From Acidobacteriota bacterium (GTDB lineage: Bacteria > Acidobacteriota > Blastocatellia > Pyrinomonadales > Pyrinomonadaceae), in the NCBI GenBank assembly GCA_016700175.1, contig CP065003.1:3978001-4042000 (forward strand): a stretch of DNA of 64,000 bases, in the 5' to 3' direction. Position numbers and translations under genes: made by a program. This document shows, piece after piece, positions 34,437-43,902 of this stretch; position 1 is the first letter of the stretch, and every line of letters begins with the position of its first letter. The notes below the pieces were generated by a model. The model searched no databases. It saw only the letters and a program-made list of their open reading frames with translations, and had not been told where the DNA came from.

Positions 34437-34904
34437 CTATTTGCCCTTCTTTATCTTTTCGAGCGCCTCTTCAGCCTTCGCGCGGTACTTGCTTTCGGGA
34501 TGTTCTTCGACGAGCTTATTCAGGAACGCGACCGCGTCTTCCCGCAGCCTTTCCTTCTCGTATCTGGGGCGATCCTCTTCAGGCAGCCGTTCTAGCACGA
34601 TCTTCTGACTTCCTTTGCCTTCCGACAGGTAATAGCTGCTCATTCCGTACAGGTAGAGCACCTCGTCCATCTTCTTGTATCCGGGAAACGCGGCAAGGAC
34701 CGCGACGGTCTCTTCCATCCTGAGGAGCGCCGCCTTGTAAGCCTTTTTCAGCTTGAAGTACTGCCAGGCGACATCGACGTTGTGATTGGCGTCCGCCTCT
34801 ATCACCTCGTCGATCGGGAGCGGTTCGTCCTCGAAGGTCTGCGCAAAGGAGTTGGCCGCGAACGCGGCTATCAGCAGCGCTGTAATGGTGATCGCTTTTC
34901 TCAT
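34437..34904 (-). CDS. Secreted TPR-like protein
   Basis: 155 residues from the ATG at 34904, with a signal peptide (about 1-22, ending SFA). The mature protein is helical with TPR-style spacing (AWQYFKLKKAYKAALLRMEE at 45-64 and HPESKYRAKAEEALEKIKKG near the end), similar to BamD/YbgF-type helper proteins but shorter. A role in envelope biogenesis is possible. It lies between the VOC and MTA phosphorylase genes, same strand. Confidence 0.7.
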   Translation of the reverse strand: MRKAITITALLIAAFAANSFAQTFEDEPLPIDEVIEADANHNVDVAWQYFKLKKAYKAALLRMEETVAVLAAFPGYKKMDEVLYLYGMSSYYLSEGKGSQKIVLERLPEEDRPRYEKERLREDAVAFLNKLVEEHPESKYRAKAEEALEKIKKGK

Positions 34905-34939
34905 TGTGGCCTTATTGATGTTCAGACCCCGCAAGCCGT

Positions 34940-35830
34940 TTACTCGGCAGCCTTCTTGTGCGCGTACTTGCCGATGATCGCGTCTAGTTTCTCCGCCGTT
35001 TCCGGGTCCCAGTCCTGCGGCTGTGTGAAGATGGCGCTCTTCGTCGAGCCTTCGAAAGGATTGGGCGTCTCCTTAGCGTCTACCAGCTTGACGGCCTCTT
35101 TCAGGACCAGCTGGGCGTTGCGGACGTTCTTCGTCAGATACTCGACGACCATATCGACCGACACCGAATCGTGGTCCTCGTGCCAACAGTCGTAATCCGT
35201 GACGAGCGCGAGCGTCGCGTAAGCGATCTCGGCCTCGCGAGCCAGCTTCGCCTCCTGCAGGTTCGTCATCCCGATCACATCCATTCCCCAGCTACGGTAG
35301 ACGTTCGATTCTGCCTTTGTGGAGAATGCGGGGCCTTCCATGCATATGTACGTCCCGCCGCGGTGAACGGTGAGACCTTCGACCGTTCCGCAAGCCTTTT
35401 CGAGAATGTCGCCGAGCTCGTCGCAGACCGGATGCGCGAAGGTGATGTGCCCTACGATGCCCTCGCCGAAGAAGGTCGATTCCTCGGCCCTGGCGCGTGT
35501 GCGGTCGAAGAACTGGTCGGGGATGAAGAAGTCCATCGGTGCATACTGCTCCTGAAGCGAGCCGACCGCGGAAACCGAAAGGATGTAATCGACACCGAGC
35601 AGTTTCATCGCGTAAATGTTCGCCCGGAAGGGAAGTTCGGTCGGCAGGATCTTGTGGCCGCGGCCGTGCCTGGGAAGGAAAGCGACGGTCACGCCCTCAA
35701 GCTCGCCGATGATGAACGCGTTCGAAGGCTTGCCGAACGGCGTATCCACCGTCTGCTCGCGCACGTTCTCAAGTTCGGGCATTTGGTACAGCCCGCTTCC
35801 GCCGATGATACCTATCTTCACTTTCTCCAT
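34940..35830 (-). CDS. mtnP: S-methyl-5'-thioadenosine phosphorylase
   Basis: 296 residues. IGGSGLY at 9-15 and LPRHGRGHKILP near 52-63 are the phosphate and substrate loops of the MTAP/PNP-family nucleoside phosphorylases, and SAVGSLQEQYAPMDFFIPDQ near 89-108 is the conserved region before the purine site. It cleaves methylthioadenosine from polyamine or ethylene-type synthesis to adenine and methylthioribose-1-phosphate. It could accept other 6-aminopurine nucleosides. The start at 35830 is preceded by GGAGAAA-like DNA. Confidence 0.9.
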   Translation of the reverse strand: MEKVKIGIIGGSGLYQMPELENVREQTVDTPFGKPSNAFIIGELEGVTVAFLPRHGRGHKILPTELPFRANIYAMKLLGVDYILSVSAVGSLQEQYAPMDFFIPDQFFDRTRARAEESTFFGEGIVGHITFAHPVCDELGDILEKACGTVEGLTVHRGGTYICMEGPAFSTKAESNVYRSWGMDVIGMTNLQEAKLAREAEIAYATLALVTDYDCWHEDHDSVSVDMVVEYLTKNVRNAQLVLKEAVKLVDAKETPNPFEGSTKSAIFTQPQDWDPETAEKLDAIIGKYAHKKAAE

Positions 35831-35950
35831 AGCCTTTGATCTTCCGCTGATCTTCGGGTCAGCCGATCCCTACAAAGTTCGCGGGACAATGCGCCGCATT
35901 GCCCCGCCAGAGAAGGTCCGGCCCTTCGCACCGCAAAAGGCCGGGGTCCG

Positions 35951-37930
35951 TTACTCCTGGTTGTTCGCCGCCGGGCGAGGCGGAGGAGGAGCAGCCGTTG
36001 CCGGGCCGTCGCCGCTGCCTTCGGAAGAGCGGTTCTGCTGCTCGAGCATCTGCCTCATCTGTTCTTCCTGCTGCTTCCTCATCTGCTCGATGTCCTCCGC
36101 GGAGGGCTCGGGCACCTTGAAATCGGCGGGAATGTTCACAGGATTGTTCTTCTTGATCTCTTCAAGGACCTTTTCCTGCTTTTCCTTCTCAAGTTTCTGG
36201 CGGACGAACTGCTCGACGGGCAGTTCCCTCGCCATCGGATCTTCCGGATCCTTGATCCGCGTCGAGATCAGGATGTGCCGCGCGTTGTAGGTCACCGCGG
36301 GCTGGCCGTCGTCGCCGGTCTTCTCTTCCTTCTTCTCAAGCTTGATGACGTGGAATCCGTGGGCAGTCTTGACCGGCTCCTTCGTCACCTGGCCGGGTTC
36401 GAGCGCCAGCGCGGCGGATTCGAATTCGGGGACGAACTGGCCTTTCGAGATGTCCTCATAAAGCCCGCCGTTATCCTTGCTTCCGGGGTCCTCCGAGAAT
36501 TCCTTCGCAAGTTCCGCGAAGTCCGCGCCTTCGTTGATCCGTTTGATCAGGTCCTCGGCCTTCTTACGCTTCTCTTCCTCGTTCGTGATCTCCGGATGGT
36601 CGGCGATGTACTTCTGCACCTCTTCCTCGCTTACCTGGACCTTCTTGGCCAGCTTCTCCCGGGCATAGGTTTGAACGAGGAAATTCACCTGCTGGAGTTT
36701 CACCTGCAGCTCGACCTCTTCCTCGAATTCTTCCCACTCCTTGCGCTCTGACTCGGGAAGGCTGCCGATCGACGCGAGCTTGTCTTCCGCCTCTTCGTAA
36801 TAGATCTGGCTCTTCGCGAAGTCCGTCCGGACCTGCTTCAGCTGATCTTCCGTGAGCTGGAACTCCTTGTCGACCTGCCCGCTGTCACGGAGCATCTTGA
36901 TCTTGTTGTCGATGAAATTCTTGAACTTAGCTTCGTGCCTGCGGGCATCCGCGTTACCGGTGATCCAGCCGAGTCCCACAACGTCGAGAGCGGAAGTCAG
37001 GAATCCCTGGTCCTTCTGTTCCGGTGTGGGCGCCGGCGCGGGCTGGGGAGCCTGAGCGTTCGCCGCATTCGCGTTGGTGTTTGCGTTCGGCTGAGCCGCT
37101 GCGGGCTGCGGGCTCTCTCCGCCTGTCTCGCCCCAGAATTCCTTCACGCGATCCTCTGAAATGAATCCGAACGGAGGCATCGGACCTTTATCGGCATTGA
37201 TCTTCTGGTCGTAGTTGATCGCGAGGATCGTCTCGCGCATGCTCTCCAGCTCAGACCTGACCTCAGGCTTGTCCGCAAGACCTTCCTTCTGTGCCTGGCT
37301 CGCGATTGCGAACCGTTCGCGCAGGCCTTCGACGATCCGTTCTTTCTGCTCGGGATTTTCGGCGAGTGCCTTCAGCTGCATCGGGTTGAAGTCCCGAACA
37401 AGCACTTGCATTTCCTTTTCTGTCAGCCCGCTGAGGTCCAGGCTGCCGTGTCCGCCGACCTTGCTCTTCCAAAATACAAGTCCCGCTCCGACCGCCAGGA
37501 CGATAAGGATGATGATCGTCGCCTTGCCCATCGTGCTCATACCATCGCTCTGCGAGGTGACCGCACGGCCCGCGGGCGCCGCCGATGCGGCTGCGGACGC
37601 GGTTTTGACCTCTTCATCAGTTTCCGAGCCATCGCCGTCCGAATCCTCCGCGGCAGCCTCTAACCGGGTTTCTTCTTCCGCTTCGGATGAATCTTCAGCC
37701 GTGTCTTCGGAAGCGGCTTCGATCTCTTCTTCTACTTCCGCTTCGGGCGTATCGTCGATAACATTCTCCGGAGCGTTTTCCGCCGGCTCCCCGGAAGCGG
37801 CCTCGACGGCCTCATCTTCCGCAAAGGCCCCGGTTTCTTCTTCGAGATCCGCACCAAGTGTGGTTCCGTCCTTGGGACAAACCTCGATGTAGCTCGGATA
37901 TTCTTTGTTACAGGTGGGACAGATATTCAT
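35951..37930 (-). CDS. Membrane-anchored parvulin-type peptidylprolyl isomerase with zinc ribbon
   Basis: 659 residues. A short zinc ribbon (C4, C7, C18) with CPKDGTTLG starts the protein; a long acidic stretch (about 25-118) follows; a TM segment TIIILIVLAVGAGLVFW lies near 136-152; then a SurA-like helical region and a PpiC rotamase domain (ARHILISTRI near 548-557, with HGFHVIKLE near 521). The ribbon would face the cytoplasm and the isomerase the periplasm. It helps fold or secrete proteins (inference). The C-terminal tail is Pro- and Gln-rich. This combination is uncommon outside acidobacterial genomes. Confidence 0.82.
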   Translation of the reverse strand: MNICPTCNKEYPSYIEVCPKDGTTLGADLEEETGAFAEDEAVEAASGEPAENAPENVIDDTPEAEVEEEIEAASEDTAEDSSEAEEETRLEAAAEDSDGDGSETDEEVKTASAAASAAPAGRAVTSQSDGMSTMGKATIIILIVLAVGAGLVFWKSKVGGHGSLDLSGLTEKEMQVLVRDFNPMQLKALAENPEQKERIVEGLRERFAIASQAQKEGLADKPEVRSELESMRETILAINYDQKINADKGPMPPFGFISEDRVKEFWGETGGESPQPAAAQPNANTNANAANAQAPQPAPAPTPEQKDQGFLTSALDVVGLGWITGNADARRHEAKFKNFIDNKIKMLRDSGQVDKEFQLTEDQLKQVRTDFAKSQIYYEEAEDKLASIGSLPESERKEWEEFEEEVELQVKLQQVNFLVQTYAREKLAKKVQVSEEEVQKYIADHPEITNEEEKRKKAEDLIKRINEGADFAELAKEFSEDPGSKDNGGLYEDISKGQFVPEFESAALALEPGQVTKEPVKTAHGFHVIKLEKKEEKTGDDGQPAVTYNARHILISTRIKDPEDPMARELPVEQFVRQKLEKEKQEKVLEEIKKNNPVNIPADFKVPEPSAEDIEQMRKQQEEQMRQMLEQQNRSSEGSGDGPATAAPPPPRPAANNQE

Positions 37931-37984
37931 TCAAATTTCCTCAGTTGATAAAGATGATTGCTTTAAGTATCCGCTTTCAGGGCC

Positions 37985-38380
37985 TCAGATCTTCTGCACC
38001 AGTTCGAGAAGCACGCCGTTCGCCGACTTCGGATGGACGAACGCGACCAGGCAGCCTTCGGCTCCGACCCTGGGTTCTTCGTCGATCAGCTTCATTCCGG
38101 CCTGCTTAAGTTTTGCAAGCGAAGCGTTGATGTCCTCGACCTGCACCGCGATGTGGTGAATGCCGCCGCCACGCTTTTCAAGGAAGTTGCTGATCGGCGA
38201 ATCGTCGCTGAGCGGCTCGAGCAGTTCGATCCGGCTTTCGCCCAGCGGCAGCATCGCGACGCGCACCTTCTGATCTTCTACCTCTTCCACGTGCACGCTT
38301 TCGAGTCCGAGCGCGTCCTCCCAGAACTTCAGCGCCTCCTGAATGCCGCCGGTAGCTATTCCAAGATGATCGATCTTCAT
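37985..38380 (-). CDS. mce: Methylmalonyl-CoA epimerase
   Basis: 131 residues of VOC fold. Metal ligands are H5 (KIDHLGIA), H75/H76 (GGIHHIAVQV) and E127 (GVLLELVQ), the expected set. It interconverts the (R) and (S) forms of methylmalonyl-CoA. The 3' end of meaB overlaps its start by 4 bases (ATGA), so they are coupled, and both serve the mutase whose large subunit is at 23981-25579. Confidence 0.92.
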   Translation of the reverse strand: MKIDHLGIATGGIQEALKFWEDALGLESVHVEEVEDQKVRVAMLPLGESRIELLEPLSDDSPISNFLEKRGGGIHHIAVQVEDINASLAKLKQAGMKLIDEEPRVGAEGCLVAFVHPKSANGVLLELVQKI

Positions 38381-39315
38381 TGCCTGCCGATAAGTTCCTC
38401 CGCCGCGGAATACGGATCGCGCTTCTTTTCGGCGATCTCTTCCGCGAGGCGTTCAATTTCCTTTTCCGTGCCGTTATTGGCGAGCAGCCTTGCCAAGAGC
38501 CTTTCCCGGGTCAGCTCAAGGAGCCTCCAGCGGGCGATGGCGACGCGTCTTTCGGCGCTCCTGCCGCCTTCTTTCACGAACTTCGAGTAGGCTTCGATAG
38601 CTTCGGACAGATCTTCGATGCCTTTGCTCTCGGTCGCCACGGTCTTGACGATCGGCGGATTCCAGAGGTCCTGCCTGTGGGCGAGCGACAGCAGCGCCTC
38701 AAGTTCCTTCTCGGTCCGAATCACGCCCTCGCGGTCCGCCTTGTTTATGACGAACACGTCGCCGATCTCCATTATGCCCGCCTTGATCGCCTGAATGTCG
38801 TCGCCCATTCCGGGTACGAGCACCACTACTGTCACATCGGCGGTCTTCACGATCTCGACCTCGTCCTGGCCGACGCCGACTGTCTCGACTATCACCTTGT
38901 CGAAACCCGCGGCGTCGAGGATCGAGACGGCATCGACCGTGGTCCTCGCGAGCCCCCCCAGATTTCCCCTCGTCGCCATCGACCGTATGAATACGTTCTT
39001 GTCGAGCCCCAGCGTCTGCATCCTTATCCGGTCGCCGAGGATCGCGCCTCCGGAGAAAGGGCTCGAGGGGTCTACCGCGACGATGCCTATCCGCTCGCCC
39101 TTTTCCTTGTAATGGAGAGCGAGCTTGTCGACCAGCGAGGACTTTCCGGCGCCCGGAGAGCCCGTTATCCCGATTACGAGAGCGTTTCCTGTTCTCGGGA
39201 AGACCGCCTTCATCAGTTCGGAGGCGTCTTCGGAGGCGTCTTCCACCTTCGAGATCGCGCGCGCAACGGCCCTCGGCTCGCCTTTGAACAGCCTGTTTAC
39301 CAGATCATTGGTCAT
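38377..39315 (-). CDS. meaB: Methylmalonyl-CoA mutase-associated GTPase
   Basis: 312 residues. The Walker A GSPGAGKSS lies at 52-60, DPSSPFSGGAILGDRIRM near 81-98, and the base-specific NKADREG near 195. MeaB protects and reactivates the B12-dependent mutase. The same family (ArgK) also appears as a GTPase chaperone for other mutases, but the coupling with mce makes MeaB most likely. Confidence 0.93.
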   Translation of the reverse strand: MTNDLVNRLFKGEPRAVARAISKVEDASEDASELMKAVFPRTGNALVIGITGSPGAGKSSLVDKLALHYKEKGERIGIVAVDPSSPFSGGAILGDRIRMQTLGLDKNVFIRSMATRGNLGGLARTTVDAVSILDAAGFDKVIVETVGVGQDEVEIVKTADVTVVVLVPGMGDDIQAIKAGIMEIGDVFVINKADREGVIRTEKELEALLSLAHRQDLWNPPIVKTVATESKGIEDLSEAIEAYSKFVKEGGRSAERRVAIARWRLLELTRERLLARLLANNGTEKEIERLAEEIAEKKRDPYSAAEELIGRQ

Positions 39316-39419
39316 TTGGCTCAGTCGTCCGCGGACCGGGTCCTCAAGGCGAATGCCGGTGCTGGAGATCCGGGCTGAACGAAACCGTTATTCTCGCATT
39401 TTTCGGGGGAATTTCAAAA

Positions 39420-39958
<539 letters not shown>

Positions 39959-40088
39959 GATCCGAAACTCAAATCTTCCGCGGCCGGCGCTTCGCCCAGC
40001 GGTCGCCAATAGATCAAAAGGCGGCGCGAATTACCGCACCGCCTCTCCTTTTCTCACTTTCAGGTGTTGGTTCCGGAAATATGAGTGC

Positions 40089-40613
40089 CTACATCTGGCC
40101 TTCGTCCGCCGAAGGCCCGTAGATGGAGGGCACGGGGATATCGTTGAGTCTTAGATACACCGACAGTTGTCCCCTGTGATGAATGATGTGGTTCAGCATG
40201 AAAGAGCGGATCACCTGGATCCTCGGCATCGTGAAGAACACCTGGTCGCTGTTGCGCATCGTCCAGTTGACCAGAAGGTCCTCGTCCGTAGCGTTCTTCA
40301 CAAGCTCGACCGCCTTTTCGACGTTCGCGTCGAAATACTCGAGGAGTTGCTCGTTCGATTCGGCGATGAACGGTTTGTAATCGATCGTCGCGAAATCGAG
40401 CTCGGTCGAGTTGAGCGTCGAATCGAACCACTCGTACATCTCCGCAATGTGCGAAGCAAGCTGGCCGAAGCCCATCGATTTTTCGTGCGGTTTATAGTCA
40501 AGCTTGTCGGTCGGGACCCTCTCGAGGACGGTTCGCGTGACCGCTGACTCGTGCTGAAGTTCTGCGATTATCGGTTGGTTCAAGCCCGTTCCGGGCGCTG
40601 TTCCGGTACTCAT
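40089..40613 (-). CDS. DinB/YfiT-like metal-binding protein
   Basis: 174 residues, a four-helix bundle. The three metal histidines appear in ASHIAEMYEWF (near 54) and in NHIIHHRGQLSVYL near 141-154, the HHRGQL signature of the family. Members are thiol S-transferases (mycothiol/bacillithiol) or enzymes for damaged metabolites; the substrate is not known here. The ATG at 40613 opens with a stretch lacking strong family signal. Stands alone before the histidine kinase gene. Confidence 0.88.
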   Translation of the reverse strand: MSTGTAPGTGLNQPIIAELQHESAVTRTVLERVPTDKLDYKPHEKSMGFGQLASHIAEMYEWFDSTLNSTELDFATIDYKPFIAESNEQLLEYFDANVEKAVELVKNATDEDLLVNWTMRNSDQVFFTMPRIQVIRSFMLNHIIHHRGQLSVYLRLNDIPVPSIYGPSADEGQM

Positions 40614-40720
40614 ATTGGTTGTTTCTCCTTACAGAATTCTGGGTTAATTGCCAAAAGGGCCATCAGCATACAACATCTGTTTCACAGATGCAACAAAAAT
40701 TCGTCATTGGCGTGCGGCGT

Positions 40721-42682
40721 TCACTTCTTTTGCACCAGGGATGCGATCTCGCTGCACAAACGGTCGGGAACGAACGGTTTCGTGTGGTAGATGTCGAATC
40801 CTACCTCCCGAGCCCTTTCTCTGTATGCGACCGACGAAAACGCGCTAAGCGCAATTGCGGGAATGTCCCTATATCTGTCCGAGGCTTTCAGCCTGGTCAG
40901 AAAATCGAAACCGTCTGATTCCGGCATTCCTATGTCTGAGATTATCACGTCAGGAATGGAATCCTGCCCGGCCTCCAGCGCTTCGAACGCACCGGAAACC
41001 GAAGAAGCCGATACTACGTCAGCGCCCATCTGCTCAAGGAAGATCTCCAGCACATTCCTGGAATCTACGTCGTCCTCAACCACTAGCACCCTGAGTCCGT
41101 CGAGAGCGGCGGAATCTGTCCGACGGTCGCCGGCTTCCGCGTCTGCTGTCTCGTCGGTGCTTTTCTCCGCATCCGGGCCGCCTGCGAGCGGTAGCCTGAC
41201 CACGAACCTGGCGCCCTTTCCTTCGCCCTCGCTTTCCGCCGTGACCGTCCCGCCGTGCTCTTCGACAAGGATCTTGACGATCGCGAGCCCGAGGCCCAGC
41301 CCTTTCGACTTTTGGCGGTGAATGTCTTCCGCCTGCTTGAACCTTTCAAATATAAACGGCAGATGGCCTTTATCTATTCCCGCACCGGTGTCGGCGAAAA
41401 CAACTTCTACGTCGGATCGATTTACCCGAAGCTCGCAAGCGATCCGTCCGTTTTCCGGTGTGAACTTCAGAGCATTGCCCAGCAGGTTTGTGAAGACCTG
41501 CCGCAGCCTGGCGGAATCGCCGTTCACGAAAGCATTCTTGTCATTGTAATCGAACCCGAACTCGATGCCCTTCTGAGCGATCGCCGGAAGGTGCGAGTTC
41601 ACGACATTCTCAAGGATGTGGAAGAGGTTAAGCCGCCGCTTGTCCAGTTTGAGCTTGCCCGAGGTGATCCCCGCCGAATCCACGAGATCCTCGATCAGTC
41701 TGGCTTGCGCCCTGGCACTCTTCTCGATCGTGCCAAGAGCTTTCAGCTTCGCTTCTTCGTCCAGATCGTCGTTCACAAGGACCTTCGTCCATCCGAGTAT
41801 GGAATTTAGCGGCGAGCGCAGTTCGTGCGACACGATCGCCAGGAAATAGTCTTTCGTCTTGTTCGCGAGCTCGGCCTGGTCGCGGGCCTTGGATTCGAGA
41901 CGGTAGATGCGTTCGAGCTCTTTGTTCACTGCTTTTAGCTCGTTGATGTCCTGGACCGAACCCATCACGATCCCTTTTCCGGCGCCGTTTCCTTGAAAGG
42001 TAGCGCCCTTCAGCGCGATCCAGAATACGTTCCCGTCATCGTGCACAAGCCGGCAGCGCAGGTCATAGGTTCCCCCGTCTCCCTTTGATTCTTCTATCTC
42101 CTGCCGAACATAACCGCGGTCTTCCGGGTGAACGCGCGAAAGAAGCTTCTCGGCGGACAGGGCTTCATCAGCGTTGAGGCCGAAGAACGCATTGCAGGCA
42201 GGAGTCGAGTAGTCCTCACCGGTCTCCAGATACCAGAACCAGAAACCGATGCCAGCGCTTTCGGCGGCAGCCTGGAAAAGGTCGCTGAGGCGCTGGCATT
42301 CGTCCACCTCGTCCTGCCAGTGCGTGACGTCATAACCGGAAAAATAGACCGAGTCCGATCCGGCGCCCGTGCGTGGCTGGAAGACGAACTCAATGATCGA
42401 TCTTCCCCGGCCTTCGATCTCGAAGACCGCGTGCGATCGGGAAGTACTGCCCCCGGTCGCCTTTTGAAAAGCTTCTTCGAGCGGCGCGGTTTCCGTTGAC
42501 GCTCTTCCGGCGCTCCCCAACGCAGACAATTCTCGATTTGCGAGGTCGGCCGGCTCGATTCCCGCCGTTTCCAGGAAAGGTCCGGATACCGATCTGAACC
42601 GGCCGCCGTGAGAGATCTCGCCCGCCAACGCGAAGTTCTGCGTGAACGGATCGGAAGAAAAGGCTGGACTGTCGTTATCCAT
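40721..42682 (-). CDS. Hybrid sensor histidine kinase (PAS, HisKA, HATPase, receiver)
   Basis: 653 residues from the ATG at 42682 (MDNDSPAF). Two PAS-like regions cover about 20-270 (GGSTSR... and AESAGIGFWFWYLETGEDY). HisKA has SHELRSPLNSILGW; HATPase has the N box GDSARLRQVFTNLLGNALKF, then DTGAGI and GLGLGLAIVK; the receiver near 520-640 has VVEDDVDSRN, the phospho-accepting Asp in ISDIGMP and the late lysine in HTKPF. No output domain follows the receiver. No membrane span is seen, so the signal is internal. Neighbours include the envelope block at 42834-49629. Confidence 0.92.
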   Translation of the reverse strand: MDNDSPAFSSDPFTQNFALAGEISHGGRFRSVSGPFLETAGIEPADLANRELSALGSAGRASTETAPLEEAFQKATGGSTSRSHAVFEIEGRGRSIIEFVFQPRTGAGSDSVYFSGYDVTHWQDEVDECQRLSDLFQAAAESAGIGFWFWYLETGEDYSTPACNAFFGLNADEALSAEKLLSRVHPEDRGYVRQEIEESKGDGGTYDLRCRLVHDDGNVFWIALKGATFQGNGAGKGIVMGSVQDINELKAVNKELERIYRLESKARDQAELANKTKDYFLAIVSHELRSPLNSILGWTKVLVNDDLDEEAKLKALGTIEKSARAQARLIEDLVDSAGITSGKLKLDKRRLNLFHILENVVNSHLPAIAQKGIEFGFDYNDKNAFVNGDSARLRQVFTNLLGNALKFTPENGRIACELRVNRSDVEVVFADTGAGIDKGHLPFIFERFKQAEDIHRQKSKGLGLGLAIVKILVEEHGGTVTAESEGEGKGARFVVRLPLAGGPDAEKSTDETADAEAGDRRTDSAALDGLRVLVVEDDVDSRNVLEIFLEQMGADVVSASSVSGAFEALEAGQDSIPDVIISDIGMPESDGFDFLTRLKASDRYRDIPAIALSAFSSVAYRERAREVGFDIYHTKPFVPDRLCSEIASLVQKK

Positions 42683-42755
42683 ATCGAGGTGTTGAATCCC
42701 TTTCAGGAACAGGTCCCTTGGGGATGGATATCTTAACAAATGCGGGCGGGGTGTT

Positions 42756-42794
42756 AAAAAAATCGGGCCCCGGCGATCAAAGTCGCGGGGCCCG
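42756..42794 (-). terminator. Intrinsic terminator after the Lmo0937-like gene
   Basis: On the minus strand CGGGCCCCG...CGGGGCCCG makes a 9-bp GC stem, then ATTTTTTT. It lies about 40 bases after the stop of the small membrane gene. The T-tract makes this the clearest terminator in the window. Confidence 0.85.
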
Positions 42795-42833
42795 GAGCCG
42801 TGCGAAACAATTCGTTTCAGACGGAATTCCCGA

Positions 42834-42983
42834 TCACGTCACCCGCCTTCCCGTAAGGAGCCGAATAATAAAGATCGCGAGCGCGATCACGAGCAGCAAA
42901 TGAAGTACGCCGCCGAAAGTGTTCGTAGTGACGACGCCGATCAGCCACATAACCAGCAATATGATAATGATTGTCCAGATCAT
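42834..42983 (-). CDS. Small membrane protein, Lmo0937 family
   Basis: 49 residues. Two hydrophobic segments (1-20 and 26-43) are separated by GVVTTNTFGG, with a LTGRRVT tail, the pattern of Lmo0937-type envelope-stress peptides. The ATG at 42983 has a GGGAGG site 5-6 bases upstream, which rules out the longer frame. It is followed by a strong terminator. Neighbours on the plus strand suggest an envelope-stress context. Confidence 0.85.
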   Translation of the reverse strand: MIWTIIIILLVMWLIGVVTTNTFGGVLHLLLVIALAIFIIRLLTGRRVT

Positions 42984-43332
42984 AGGTTCCTCCCGCCTTG
43001 TGATTCTTAAATTAGAATTGTGAAACTTCGTACGCCCCTCGTAACAGAACAACCACCGTGCCAAGGCCTCAGACCCAATAAAACACTGGCTTCCGTGCGT
43101 TCTGCAGGTTGAAAGTGATCCGTATCGCGGTATGGATTCGAGACAGTTCTGAACGGCAACCGTACACGGATCGCAGTTCAAAGCACCACTCCCGAACCGA
43201 TGATCTCCTACGGAAGCAACCCTAAACCTAACTGATTGAACAGGTTGCGGGCCCTCGATGCCTCATTGGCCGGACAGGAATGTGCGTTGCAGTTACCTCT
43301 TCTGGAGATAGCAACATTCTGAAATCACACGA
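42984..43332. other. Divergent gap, nothing recognised
   Basis: This 349-base region lies between the divergent Lmo0937-like gene and the DUF883-like gene. I see no gene, repeat or strong hairpin in it. It probably holds the two promoters. Confidence 0.4.
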
Positions 43333-43761
43333 ATGGAGAATTCAATGACGGAGAACAACAACAAGAACAGAGAAGGAACTGAAGACAGGTCAGGGAAGAT
43401 CGAACAGGTACGGGCCGAGGCCGCCGAAGGAGTCGGAGGCGCCGCCGGCGCGGTCCGCAAGAGAACGGACTCCGCTCACGACTACCTGAGCGAACAGACT
43501 GAGGCCATCGAAGAGACATTCAAAGAAAAGACGGAAGAGGCGGCGGACGCGGCCCGCGAACTGCTCGAAAGGAGCAGGCAGGCCGGATACGGAGCCGCGG
43601 ACCGGATCGACTCTGCTTCGGATTATCTGCGCGACGTCGACCTTAATGAGGTAAGACAGCGCGCGGCCGAACGCGTGCGGGAGAATCCCGCGATCGTTAT
43701 TGCTTCGGCGGGAATTGCCGGCCTCTTGATCGGATACCTGCTTGGAAGAAAGATCGGATAA
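43333..43761 (+). CDS. DUF883/ElaB-like tail-anchored protein
   Basis: 142 residues: a charged, Ala/Glu-rich helical stalk (20-115, with EEAADAARELLERSRQAGYG) and a C-terminal TM segment (IVIASAGIAGLLIGYLLGRK) with a terminal G-R-K-I-G. This is the layout of ElaB/YqjD-like tail-anchored proteins, which bind ribosomes in stationary phase in E. coli; no such role is shown here. M5 is an alternative start. It is followed by the NtrC-type gene. Confidence 0.75.
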   Translation: MENSMTENNNKNREGTEDRSGKIEQVRAEAAEGVGGAAGAVRKRTDSAHDYLSEQTEAIEETFKEKTEEAADAARELLERSRQAGYGAADRIDSASDYLRDVDLNEVRQRAAERVRENPAIVIASAGIAGLLIGYLLGRKIG

Positions 43762-43902
43762 GGTTGTTCGAGCCTGGGGAGGTAACAGGAGAAGGACCGC
43801 CTCTCAGAATGCCGGTTCTTCTCCCGAAGGCCGTTTGCGATTATGATTCAAATACCAAGACCCGATCCGTTTGCTTAAGAAGATTCGCATTGCGGCCCCC
43901 AA

